From contig DATDXN010000026.1 in assembly GCA_035289305.1 (NCBI GenBank), positions 22,329-86,328 on the forward strand: a DNA stretch of 64,000 nt, read 5' to 3'. The position numbers were made by a program, and so were the translations under genes. A model generated the notes under the pieces. That model was not told the origin of the DNA and did not search any database. It saw only the letters and a list, made by a program, of their open reading frames with translations. Within the stretch, counting starts at the first letter, position 1, and each line of letters opens with the position of its first letter. Positions 28,812 through 37,091 of the stretch are shown here, in pieces. The DNA is from DATDXN01 sp035289305 (GTDB lineage Bacteria > Patescibacteriota > Microgenomatia > UBA1406 > HO2-37-13b).

Positions 28812-29600
28812 ATGTATCAAATAGATTTTCGAAAAAAGATTTTACGCATAGCAAAAAGGGCGAACTCAAGGCACTGTCATATCGGTTCATGTCTTTCTTG
28901 CATTGATATACTTATCCAAACATTTTTGCATGAAATGCGTCAAAACGATAAGTTCATTCTCTCAAAAGGACATGCGTCTCTTGCATTATTTGTTATTCTA
29001 CAACATTTGAAAAAAATCTCGGATAAAGATCTTGAAACATATTTGCAGAATGGCACCTATTTTGGTATCCATACGCCATCTTCTTTCCCAGAGACCATCC
29101 CACTTCCCACCGGAAGTTTAGGACACGGCTTGTCTTTTGCAGCGGGACTCGCATATGGATATAGATTGAAGAAAAATACTCCAACACAAAACGTATATTG
29201 TCTTTTGTCAGATGGCGAATGCAATGAAGGTGCCGTCTGGGAAGCTTCTCTTTTTGCCAGTAGATATAAATTAGATAATCTGATCGTACTTATTGATAAA
29301 AATAATATTCAAGCATTTGGAAAAACTGAAGAAGTGCTTGGCGATGCCGCCTCAAAAGAAAAGTGGCGCGCTTTTGGTTTTTCCGTTTTTGAATGTAACG
29401 GACATAGTCTGAAAGATTTGAAGCAAACATTCAAAAAAATCAAGAGGCTGAAAAAACAGCAGCCTCGCGTTATCATATGCAAAACAAAAAGGGCAAAAGG
29501 AATTTTGTCAATTGAGGACAAAGTCAAATCTAACTATGTCGCAGTCGACGACAAATTGTTTCATGAGTTAAACGTAGAAAAAGAAACATATGAGAAGTAA
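28812..29600 (+). CDS. transketolase-like N-terminal (ThDP-binding) subunit, copy 1
   Basis: A 262-residue protein equal to the first domain of transketolase. It has SKGHASLALF, GSLGHGLSFAAGLAYG and the ThDP/Mg motif SDGECNEGAVWEA ending in LIDKNN. In split transketolases this alpha subunit pairs with a separate pyrimidine-binding subunit, which is the next gene (11-bp overlap). Short length and placement in an operon with an epimerase and a GT2, not with pentose-phosphate genes, suggest a dedicated sugar-biosynthetic two-carbon transfer. Substrates are unknown; a housekeeping role cannot be excluded from this window. Confidence 0.82.
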   Translation: MYQIDFRKKILRIAKRANSRHCHIGSCLSCIDILIQTFLHEMRQNDKFILSKGHASLALFVILQHLKKISDKDLETYLQNGTYFGIHTPSSFPETIPLPTGSLGHGLSFAAGLAYGYRLKKNTPTQNVYCLLSDGECNEGAVWEASLFASRYKLDNLIVLIDKNNIQAFGKTEEVLGDAASKEKWRAFGFSVFECNGHSLKDLKQTFKKIKRLKKQQPRVIICKTKRAKGILSIEDKVKSNYVAVDDKLFHELNVEKETYEK

Positions 29601-30507
29601 ATACGCTCACGTTATCGGCAAAATTGCTCAAAAGGATAGACGCGTGGTCTTTTTGACCGGAGATTTAGGGTTCAATGCGTTTGAGCAGCTACGCAACAAC
29701 CTTAAAGAAAGATTTATCAATGCCGGGGTTGCAGAACACAATATGATCACTGCTGCTTCAGGATTGGCATATAGTGGGTTTAAACCATGGATATACAGCA
29801 TTGCGCCATTTGTCACTATTAAAGTATTGGAAGAAATCCGCAATGATGTCTGCGAAGTTTTATCAAATGTAAAAATCGTGGGTCTGGGGGGAGGATATGA
29901 CTACGGCATTGCAGGACCGACCCATCATGCGCTTGAAGATATCGGCGTCTTACTGACTATTCCCCATATGAGAGTTTATGCTCCTGCCTTCTCTGACGAC
30001 GTAGAAACAGTAGTTAAAAAAATGCATCGGATCAATTCTCCCGCTTATCTAAGACTCACTAAAGCTGAAAATCATAATTATTCTATACCTCCTTATGCAG
30101 CGTGCAGACACATGGCCAGCGGAAACAAGATAACAATGGTAGTATTGGGATCAATTGCCCATAAAGTCATGTGTGCATACAATGCACTAAGGAAAAACTA
30201 TCAACAGGCAATTGATCTATGGATCATATCAGAATTGCCGCTTTCACTTTCTAAAAAGTTAACTACATCATTGCGTAAAACAAGAAAAATTTGCGTAGTT
30301 GAAGAACATGTTAAAAATGGGGGATTGGGTCAACAGTTAAGTCTATTACTCGTCGAGAATAATATCCCCGTTGATCATTTTGTTCATCTGTACGCACGCG
30401 GCCATCTGTCAAAAAAATACGGTGACCGTAATTTTTATCTGAAGGAAACTGGTCTTGATGAAGAAAACATCAGCAAAACAATAAAAAAACTCTATGGACA
30501 GTCGTGA
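29590..30507 (+). CDS. transketolase-like C-terminal (pyrimidine-binding) subunit, copy 1
   Basis: A 305-residue protein covering the central and C-terminal domains of transketolase. The catalytic Glu region is FINAGVAEHNMITAASGLA; further landmarks are GGGYDYGIAGPTHHALEDI and the C-terminal VVEEHVKNGGLGQQLSLLL. It overlaps the N-terminal subunit by 11 bp and the following epimerase by 14 bp, so subunit production is coupled. It is a clear paralogue of the subunit at 34292-35227, but distant enough to suggest a different acceptor. Confidence 0.82.
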   Translation: MRSKYAHVIGKIAQKDRRVVFLTGDLGFNAFEQLRNNLKERFINAGVAEHNMITAASGLAYSGFKPWIYSIAPFVTIKVLEEIRNDVCEVLSNVKIVGLGGGYDYGIAGPTHHALEDIGVLLTIPHMRVYAPAFSDDVETVVKKMHRINSPAYLRLTKAENHNYSIPPYAACRHMASGNKITMVVLGSIAHKVMCAYNALRKNYQQAIDLWIISELPLSLSKKLTTSLRKTRKICVVEEHVKNGGLGQQLSLLLVENNIPVDHFVHLYARGHLSKKYGDRNFYLKETGLDEENISKTIKKLYGQS

Positions 30508-31447
30508 TAGTATCAAACGACTAAAAGGACCAATTGGCATTTTTGGAGCAGGTGGATTTATCGGAATTAATCTCCTGCAGGCAATTTTCACGGTAAGATC
30601 AGATGTTATCGGCTTCTCTCGAAATCCAAAACAATCTTGGCGCATCAATTCATGCAAAATACCTCGATCACATTTTGTGATATGTAATCTGCTGGATAAT
30701 AAATCTATTCAATCTGTTATTAAAAAACATAAACCGCAGACCATTTTCAATCTTGGTGCATACGGCGCTTATCCGAAACAGAAAGATATTGAAAAGATAT
30801 ACCAGACAAATTTTCTTTCAACTGTTTATCTCATTGAGGTATTGAAAAATCATGGTTTTTCTGTATATATCCATGCCGGATCTCAATCCGAGTACGGACT
30901 CAATGCTACAGCTCCACATGAGAGAGATGAACTCATTCCAAACAGCCATTACGCTATATCTAAAACAGCAACCCATTACCTTCTCAAGTATTACGGCAGG
31001 GTTGAAAAACTTCCAGTCGCACATCTGCGCTTGTATTCTGTATATGGTCCGTGGGAAGAACCTGACAGACTCATTCCCGTACTTTTGCAAAAGGCAAAAG
31101 AAAAAAAGCTTCCGCATTTTGTGGATGCAGAAATATCGCGCGATTTCATTTTCGTCGAGGACGTGTTGGAAGCAATGATCGTAGTCGCACGACGACTGAA
31201 ACCATCGTATTTCGGTGATACCTTTAATATCGCATCAGGAAAAAAGACCACTATGAAAGAACTTGCTACACTTTCAAAAAAAATATTTGATATTGATCAA
31301 AATCCAATTTTCGACACTATGAAACAAAGGAACTGGGATGTAAAAAATTGGTACGGTAGTGCTGCAAAAATGGAGAAAGTCTTCAGTTGGAAGGCAAAAA
31401 CCAAATTGAAGGACGGACTTCTCAAAACATATGAAAAAATCAGTTGA
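30494..31447 (+). CDS. NAD-dependent epimerase/dehydratase (extended SDR)
   Basis: A 317-residue extended SDR. The Rossmann glycine motif is GIFGAGGFIGINLL, with catalytic YAISK (Tyr-x3-Lys) preceded by the Ser region AGSQSEYG, and RDFIFVEDV in the sugar-nucleotide part. It is likely to reduce, epimerise or dehydrate an NDP-sugar. In the known yersiniose pathway an SDR acts after the ThDP enzyme; a similar partnership with the two upstream transketolase-like genes is inferred. It overlaps the next GT2 gene by 17 bp. Confidence 0.83.
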   Translation: MDSRDSIKRLKGPIGIFGAGGFIGINLLQAIFTVRSDVIGFSRNPKQSWRINSCKIPRSHFVICNLLDNKSIQSVIKKHKPQTIFNLGAYGAYPKQKDIEKIYQTNFLSTVYLIEVLKNHGFSVYIHAGSQSEYGLNATAPHERDELIPNSHYAISKTATHYLLKYYGRVEKLPVAHLRLYSVYGPWEEPDRLIPVLLQKAKEKKLPHFVDAEISRDFIFVEDVLEAMIVVARRLKPSYFGDTFNIASGKKTTMKELATLSKKIFDIDQNPIFDTMKQRNWDVKNWYGSAAKMEKVFSWKAKTKLKDGLLKTYEKIS

Positions 31448-32129
31448 CTTCTCTATAGTCTTCCCTGTCATGAATCAAGCTGATCATATTGAACGGGTTA
31501 TTCGTGCACATCATGGTATTCTCACAAGACACAAGATTTCATTTGAACTCATCGCTATGGTAAACGGATCACGCGACACAAGCTATCAAGTTTGCAAAAA
31601 GATTGCCAAAAAACTCGCTTCAGTATCGACATATGAATTAAAGGAGTCCGGTTATGGACTCGGGGTACTCCATGGTCTGAAACAGACAACAGGAAAGTAT
31701 CTATGCTATGCAAATTCAGCTCGTGTGCACAGCGATGAATTGCTCCGCTGCATAAAATTCTTTTTGAAAGATCCAAACACTGTTTTATATGCTGCGCGAA
31801 AAAAAAGAGATGTATGGTATCGAAGATTCAGCTCTCTTATTTATAACGGATTTTGTACATTGTTTATGGGTATTTCTTCATCTGATATTAATGGAACTCC
31901 AAAAATATTCAAAAGAAGCATATATAAAAAACTTAATCTTCAATTCACCAATAGTATGATCGATGTTGAATTTTTTGATAAAATAAAACGTTTCGCTATT
32001 CCCGTCAAGGAATTTCCTATTTATAGGAATACTCGCCATGGGGGAGTATCCACATCAAGATTTTCCACTATATTCAGACTAATAAAAGAAGTAATCCACT
32101 ATTGGTATATGACAAGAATACGGCATTAA
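31431..32129 (+). CDS. GT2 family glycosyltransferase
   Basis: A 232-residue GT-A protein. It starts DFSIVFPVMNQADHIERVI and continues ELIAMVNGSRDTSYQVC; the usual DGS is replaced by NGS and the metal-binding DxD position by NSAR (YANSARVHSDELL), so the classic acidic pair is not obvious. The C-terminal half has SDINGTPKIF and no obvious membrane helices, unlike the DPM1-type GT2 proteins elsewhere here. It closes the plus-strand ThDP operon and shares TTAA with the convergent rfbH. It may be an inactive or atypical GT2. Confidence 0.75.
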   Translation: MKKSVDFSIVFPVMNQADHIERVIRAHHGILTRHKISFELIAMVNGSRDTSYQVCKKIAKKLASVSTYELKESGYGLGVLHGLKQTTGKYLCYANSARVHSDELLRCIKFFLKDPNTVLYAARKKRDVWYRRFSSLIYNGFCTLFMGISSSDINGTPKIFKRSIYKKLNLQFTNSMIDVEFFDKIKRFAIPVKEFPIYRNTRHGGVSTSRFSTIFRLIKEVIHYWYMTRIRH

Positions 32130-33370
32130 GCTTTTTTCAAAAACTTTTCGAGAATCTTCTGCATGTATTTTATCATTTGATCCGTAATACCAGGAAATAC
32201 ACCAAGCCAAAATGCGTTATTCATTACAATGTCAGCATTTTTTATTTTGTCCGCAGTTTTGTACGTAATATCTTGATATGCAGGGTGTTTAAGGAGGTTG
32301 CCAGAGAAAATATTACGCGTCCCAATTTTGTTTTTTTCCAAATACTCTGTTAATTCATTGCGGCTAAATGGAGCATCTTGACGGACAATTACTGGAAACC
32401 CAAACCAACATGGATCTTCTTTTGGGAATGTCTTCATGAGTATGAAAAATTTTTCGTATTTTTTGAAAAAAACATACAGTTTTTTGTAATTTTCTTTTCT
32501 TTTTTGGATGAAGATGGGAAGTTTCTTAAGTTGCGCCAGTCCAATTGCTGCTTGAAAATCAGTAAGTTTGAGGTTGTAGCCAATTTGTGAATAGGTATAT
32601 TTATGGTCATACCCATGGGGCAGATCTCCCAGCTTCCAACCAAATCGTTTTCCACAGGTGTTATCTCGACCAGTGTCACACCAGCAATCGCGACCCCAGT
32701 CGCGAAACTGACGAATAGAGCGATGGATAAGGGAATTATTGGTAATAACAGCACCTCCCTCTCCCATGGTGATCTGATGGGCCGGGTAAAAACTAAAAGT
32801 CGCAATATGTCCAAATGTACCAACTAATTTTCCATCATATCGAGATCCCAGTGCGTCACAGCAGTCCTCAATAACCCACAAGTTATATTTTTTTGCGATT
32901 TGTATAATTTTGTCCAAATTGTACGGATTGCCAAGCGTATGGGCAACCATGATGAGTTTTGTTTTTTTGGTGATTGCCGCCTCTATTTTGGAAACATCTA
33001 TATTGAGTGTCTCAAGCTCTGCATCAACAAACACAGGAGTCAACCCATATAAGATACCGGGATTGACGGTCGTGGGAAAAGCAACCGCTGTAGTAATATA
33101 CTCATCACCCCTCCTTAGTCTTTTTTCTCCAAAAACCCGGGAGGTGAGGCTGGCAAACGCCACAAGGTTTGCCGATGAACCGGAGTTCACCAACGATATA
33201 TACTTTACTCCCAGAAACTTTTTGAAATCGCTTTCAAATTGTTTGCCAAACTCACCCTCTGTCCACCAACCATCACGTGCAACTTTTATGGCGTTATCAA
33301 TTTCCTCTTGATCAAATACTTTACCTGATACGGGAATGTAGGTTGTACCTGGGATAAAATCTTTTTTCAT
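32126..33370 (-). CDS. rfbH: RfbH-type CDP-4-dehydro-6-deoxyglucose 3-dehydratase
   Basis: A 414-residue member of the DegT/DnrJ/EryC1/StrS fold. The usual Schiff-base Lys is replaced by His in FSFYPAHQITMGEGG (His198), the hallmark of the PMP-dependent 3-dehydratases RfbH/E1. Cys229, Cys231 and Cys239 (RDCWCDTGRDNTCG) fit the iron-sulfur region of that group. Known role: removal of the C3 hydroxyl from CDP-4-keto-6-deoxyglucose, with a reductase partner, on the way to CDP-3,6-dideoxyhexoses. RfbF and RfbG homologues at 49501-51230 supply the substrate. The start is coupled to the upstream GT2 stop (ATGA-type, 4-bp overlap). Confidence 0.9.
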   Translation of the reverse strand: MKKDFIPGTTYIPVSGKVFDQEEIDNAIKVARDGWWTEGEFGKQFESDFKKFLGVKYISLVNSGSSANLVAFASLTSRVFGEKRLRRGDEYITTAVAFPTTVNPGILYGLTPVFVDAELETLNIDVSKIEAAITKKTKLIMVAHTLGNPYNLDKIIQIAKKYNLWVIEDCCDALGSRYDGKLVGTFGHIATFSFYPAHQITMGEGGAVITNNSLIHRSIRQFRDWGRDCWCDTGRDNTCGKRFGWKLGDLPHGYDHKYTYSQIGYNLKLTDFQAAIGLAQLKKLPIFIQKRKENYKKLYVFFKKYEKFFILMKTFPKEDPCWFGFPVIVRQDAPFSRNELTEYLEKNKIGTRNIFSGNLLKHPAYQDITYKTADKIKNADIVMNNAFWLGVFPGITDQMIKYMQKILEKFLKKA

Positions 33371-34299
33371 TTATTGAGAATTTTCTCTATTATATATTTT
33401 GGTCGTTGCTTGATCTCTTCAAAAATAATTTTTAAATATTGGGCGATAATAGTAAAACAAATGAGTTGAACTGCACCGAGGAAAAAACTTGTGAGTAGCA
33501 ATGTCTGAAAACCTTTGGGAACATGGGGATTTAAAAAGTATGAAATTGTATAACCAACAATGGCGATAATGGTTACCGTAATAGTCAAAATAGCAAGTAA
33601 AGAAATTAACTCCAGCGGCATGTACGAAAAAGAGAAAACAGCGAATATTGCCCATTTTACATTGTCAAGAAAAGAATTTGTTGAAAAACCTCTATATCTC
33701 TCTTTCCGTTCATAGGGCACACCTATACTGCGAAAACCTACCCATGCTCGCAGTCCACGTATATATCTATTTCTTTCCTGTAGTTGCTGAAAAACTGCAA
33801 CTACTTTTTTATCAAGAAGCGAAAAATCCCCGGCATCAAGCGGGATATTCACGTAAGATAGTTTTTTAAATAACCTATAAAAGAGTTTGTAAGATATTCT
33901 TCTTACCAAACTTTCGTTTCTTTTCACACGTACGCCGTAGACGATATCATATCCTTTTTCCCATTGTTTGATGAGGTCGGGGATTTTTTCTGGCGGGTCC
34001 TGCAAATCTCCATCGATGAGAACAGTCGCATGACCTGAAGCTAAATCAATCCCGGCAGTATACGCTCCTTGGGATTTATAAAAATTTCTTGAGAGAAATA
34101 TGACTTTTACTCTTATATCTTTTTTTGCAAGGTTTTCAAAAATACTATCAGACCGATCAGTACTACCGTTGTTGACGAAAATTATCTCATACTCATAGGA
34201 TGATTTGCGAAAAACAGCAATAAGCCTTTTGTACATTGGCATGATGTTGTTTTCCTCATTGTAAGAAGGTATGATAACAGATATCTTTTTTTTATCCAT
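33367..34299 (-). CDS. GT2 glycosyltransferase, DPM1/GtrB-like
   Basis: A 310-residue protein with a GT-A domain (SVIIPSYNEENNIMPMY, FVNNGSTDRS, and DGDLQDPPEKIPDLI with the metal-binding Asp residues) followed by two C-terminal membrane helices (residues ~230-290). This GtrB/DPM1 architecture forms polyprenyl-phosphate-linked sugars from NDP-sugars on the cytoplasmic face. Its place between transketolase-like genes and rfbH suggests that it loads the modified sugar onto the lipid carrier, which the GT-C-like proteins could then use. It overlaps both neighbours by 4-8 bp. Confidence 0.88.
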   Translation of the reverse strand: MDKKKISVIIPSYNEENNIMPMYKRLIAVFRKSSYEYEIIFVNNGSTDRSDSIFENLAKKDIRVKVIFLSRNFYKSQGAYTAGIDLASGHATVLIDGDLQDPPEKIPDLIKQWEKGYDIVYGVRVKRNESLVRRISYKLFYRLFKKLSYVNIPLDAGDFSLLDKKVVAVFQQLQERNRYIRGLRAWVGFRSIGVPYERKERYRGFSTNSFLDNVKWAIFAVFSFSYMPLELISLLAILTITVTIIAIVGYTISYFLNPHVPKGFQTLLLTSFFLGAVQLICFTIIAQYLKIIFEEIKQRPKYIIEKILNK

Positions 34300-35227
34300 G
34301 AGGTTGTTTTTTTACAGCGGATACGATTCTATCAACAATAGCGTCAACTGACAATCCTAATTTCCCTCTCAAATAGTCTTGCGAACCAATATGCGTAATA
34401 AATTCATCGTTGGTACCGAGCGAGAGAACTTTTTCGCAAAAGCCACCTGCTCGCGACAATGTTTCACACACAGCTCCTCCAAGACCTCCTATTATACTAT
34501 GCTCCTCAACAGTTACCACTGCTTTTTTTCCTTGACTTACAGTGCGTACCAATTCTTCATCAAGTGGTTTGAGCGTATGCATATTGACCACTGTTGAGGA
34601 AACGCCCAAACGCCGCAATTTTTCCTCAACAGCCAAAACAACATGCAATATCGGTCCTGATGAGAAAATCACTACATCATGCCCTTTGCGCAAGATTATT
34701 CCTTTGCCGATATGAAGAGGGAAGGGGGTCTTAAATATCTGTTTTTCATCTTTTTTGCCAATGCGCATATATACTGGCCCGCGACGGGCCAAAACTTCCT
34801 TAACCATCAAAGAACCCTCAAGAGGATCGGCAGGGGCGACAATCGCCATGCGCGGGAGAAGACGCATAATACCCACATCCTCGAGTGCAAAATGAGTGCT
34901 GCCGAGAAGCCCGTACGATAAACCGCTTCCAACTCCCAAAATTTTAACATTGAGATTGTGATAACAGATGTCATCTCGTATTTGCTCAAAACAACGCATC
35001 GTGACAAAAGGAATAATGGAGTAGACAAACACCTTTTTCCCTGTCATAGCAAGCCCTGCAGCAATTCCCATCATGTTTTGTTCGGCCACACCGACATTAA
35101 TAAACCTCCGTGGAAAATCTTTTTCTATCCCCTCGAGCACAGAATATCCTAAATCCCCCGTCAAAAAATATATCTTATCATTAGTTTTCATTAACTCGTG
35201 TATTTTTCCAATTATTGCACCTCTCAT
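34292..35227 (-). CDS. transketolase-like C-terminal (pyrimidine-binding) subunit, copy 2
   Basis: A 311-residue subunit with the catalytic Glu segment FINVGVAEQNMMGIAAGLAM, GSGLSYGLLGSTHFALEDV, and C-terminal TVEEHSIIGGLGGAVCETL. It follows its N-terminal partner by 14 bp and overlaps the GT2 gene by 8 bp. Compared with copy 1, the substrate-pocket histidines and loops keep the same order, so it is catalytically complete. It probably transfers a ketol (two-carbon) unit in sugar synthesis; DXS-like chemistry is less likely because of the split form. Confidence 0.83.
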   Translation of the reverse strand: MRGAIIGKIHELMKTNDKIYFLTGDLGYSVLEGIEKDFPRRFINVGVAEQNMMGIAAGLAMTGKKVFVYSIIPFVTMRCFEQIRDDICYHNLNVKILGVGSGLSYGLLGSTHFALEDVGIMRLLPRMAIVAPADPLEGSLMVKEVLARRGPVYMRIGKKDEKQIFKTPFPLHIGKGIILRKGHDVVIFSSGPILHVVLAVEEKLRRLGVSSTVVNMHTLKPLDEELVRTVSQGKKAVVTVEEHSIIGGLGGAVCETLSRAGGFCEKVLSLGTNDEFITHIGSQDYLRGKLGLSVDAIVDRIVSAVKKQPHG

Positions 35228-35241
35228 ATCGCTTCTTTTTA

Positions 35242-36078
35242 CTACAACGTACGCAAAATTTCTTTTTGGACTGACGCATCAATTGACTTATAATGAGACT
35301 CAAATTTTCCTTCAAAAAAAGGTATTCCTTTGCCCTTTATTGTATGCGCGAGTATAAAGTGAGGCTTTTGCACAGGATTTTTTTTTACCTTTTCAAATAC
35401 AGCAATAAGTTCCCCGTGATTATGACCATCTACTTCATAGGTATTCCAGCCAAAAGATGCGAGTTTTTTTGTTACGGGCTCAAGATCAATCACCTCTTTT
35501 ACTTCGCCATACCCCTGCATTTTGTTGGAGTCAACAATCACCACGAGATTTGACAAGAAGTGATGTGCTGCAAACATAAAAGCTTCCCAGTTTGAACCTT
35601 CGTTCAAATCGCCGTCTGATATAAGTACATATATGATACGGTCTATGCCATCATTGCGTGCGGCTATCGCATGTCCTACGCCAACTGGCAAACCATGGCC
35701 CAGAGACCCCGTCGATAGCTCAACACCCGGAACAACCGTAGTCACATGCTCTGAAAGCATCCCGCCGTTTCGATCATATGATTGCAAGATTTTCTTATCA
35801 AAAAAGCCCCTTTCAGCTAATGTCGCATAAAGGGCTGCACCGGCATGTCCTTTTGAAAGAATAAAAATGTCTCGCTTCCTGTCATCGGCATGATGAGAAT
35901 CAATAGCCAGAATGTCAAAATACAAAACTACCAAAATATCAACGATAGAAAGCGAACAACCTATGTGATGAGACTCGTGGGGAACAAGCATTTCGATGAT
36001 GTTTCTCCTCACTGTGAGCGCGTTTTTTTTCAAAGCCTCGATTTTTGAAGAGTCTGTTGAAATAAAATGTTTCCTCAT
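35242..36078 (-). CDS. transketolase-like N-terminal (ThDP-binding) subunit, copy 2
   Basis: About 278 residues from the ATG at 36078; a Met 11 codons upstream (36111) would put a hydrophobic stretch before the domain and is not preferred. It carries HHIGCSLSIVDILV, SKGHAGAALYATLAE, GSLGHGLPVGVGHAIA, and the ThDP motif SDGDLNEGSNWEA ending VDSNKMQGYG. It opens the minus-strand operon tktN-tktC-GT2-rfbH, the mirror image of the plus-strand operon that ends at 32129. The presence of rfbH in the same operon links this ThDP enzyme to CDP-dideoxy-sugar metabolism more directly than copy 1. Confidence 0.83.
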   Translation of the reverse strand: MRKHFISTDSSKIEALKKNALTVRRNIIEMLVPHESHHIGCSLSIVDILVVLYFDILAIDSHHADDRKRDIFILSKGHAGAALYATLAERGFFDKKILQSYDRNGGMLSEHVTTVVPGVELSTGSLGHGLPVGVGHAIAARNDGIDRIIYVLISDGDLNEGSNWEAFMFAAHHFLSNLVVIVDSNKMQGYGEVKEVIDLEPVTKKLASFGWNTYEVDGHNHGELIAVFEKVKKNPVQKPHFILAHTIKGKGIPFFEGKFESHYKSIDASVQKEILRTL

Positions 36079-36128
36079 AGTAAAAAACAAGTAATAGTGT
36101 ACAATATACATAATCTAAAGTCCACTTT

Positions 36129-37073
36129 ATGCATAATCCCGGTAAAAAAATCTCAATCGTCATTCCCATTTATAATGAGGAAAAAGTCATTCCCGAACTC
36201 ATAAAAGAACTGGCGCGGTTTGCGGCCAAACTCCCTCTGTATCAATGTGAATTTATTCTCGTTGAAAATGGATCGCACGATCTTTCGCTGCAATTGCTAG
36301 ACAAATACGCACGCCGCGACACTCGTCTCAAGATCGTTCAGCTGTCGAGAAATTTCGGCTGCGATGGCGGCATTGTTGCCGGCATGAGTTACGCGACAGG
36401 CGATGCATGCGTGATCATGATGGCAGATCTTCAGGAACCAATATCGTTGATTAAAGAATTTATTGCCACATGGGAAAAAGGATATGATATCGTCTACGGC
36501 ATTGTCCAAAAACGACAAGGAAAATTCCTGCGCAATGTAGCATCGAAATTTTTTTACAAACTGATCAACCTTCTTGCTCCCACGAAATTTCCCGAAAACG
36601 CGAGTGATTTTCGACTCATTGATAAAAAAGTCTATCAGACTATCAATCATATGCCCGAGCAAAATAAATATTTACGAGGACTTATCATGTGGACCGGATT
36701 TCGTCACATCGGGATCCCATTTGACCGAAAAAAGCGCTTTGCAGGCGAATCAAAAGCCGATCTGAAGACGGTCATATATGTAGCCTTGAACGGTATTTTC
36801 TCATTCTCTTATCTTCCTTTGCGGTTAGTCTCGTATCTTGGTCTTGTTTTGACTATTGTCTCTTTTGCGTTGGGTCTTTTTTATTTGTTGCTTTTCTTTA
36901 TCCATGGACGAGTGGCGCCGGGAGTTGTTACTATTATTTTAATTACGTTGTTTTTATTCGGGGTTCTTTTTTTCATTCTCGGTATCATAAGCGAATATAT
37001 CGCGCGCATTTATGAAGAGGTGAAACAAAGACCAAACTTTATCGTCAAAAAAACCGTGAATATAAATCCTTAA
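36129..37073 (+). CDS. GT2 glycosyltransferase, DPM1/GtrB-like
   Basis: A 314-residue GT-A protein with two C-terminal membrane helices (residues ~230-295). Motifs are SIVIPIYNEEKVIPELI, LVENGSHDLSLQLL and MADLQEPISLIKEFI; the DxD acidic site is ADLQ here. It appears as a single plus-strand gene between two minus-strand operons, with the end 18 bp from the convergent metalloprotease gene. Base composition is somewhat richer in G+C than the neighbouring tandem-array genes. Predicted to make a polyprenyl-phosphate sugar. Confidence 0.87.
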   Translation: MHNPGKKISIVIPIYNEEKVIPELIKELARFAAKLPLYQCEFILVENGSHDLSLQLLDKYARRDTRLKIVQLSRNFGCDGGIVAGMSYATGDACVIMMADLQEPISLIKEFIATWEKGYDIVYGIVQKRQGKFLRNVASKFFYKLINLLAPTKFPENASDFRLIDKKVYQTINHMPEQNKYLRGLIMWTGFRHIGIPFDRKKRFAGESKADLKTVIYVALNGIFSFSYLPLRLVSYLGLVLTIVSFALGLFYLLLFFIHGRVAPGVVTIILITLFLFGVLFFILGIISEYIARIYEEVKQRPNFIVKKTVNINP

Positions 37074-37091
37074 AAATCAATTCATCCTTTT

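Noticed and set aside
32434..33311. Frames opposite rfbH of 129 and 133 codons
   Set aside because: RfbH is unambiguous with its active-site His; the other frames have no motif.
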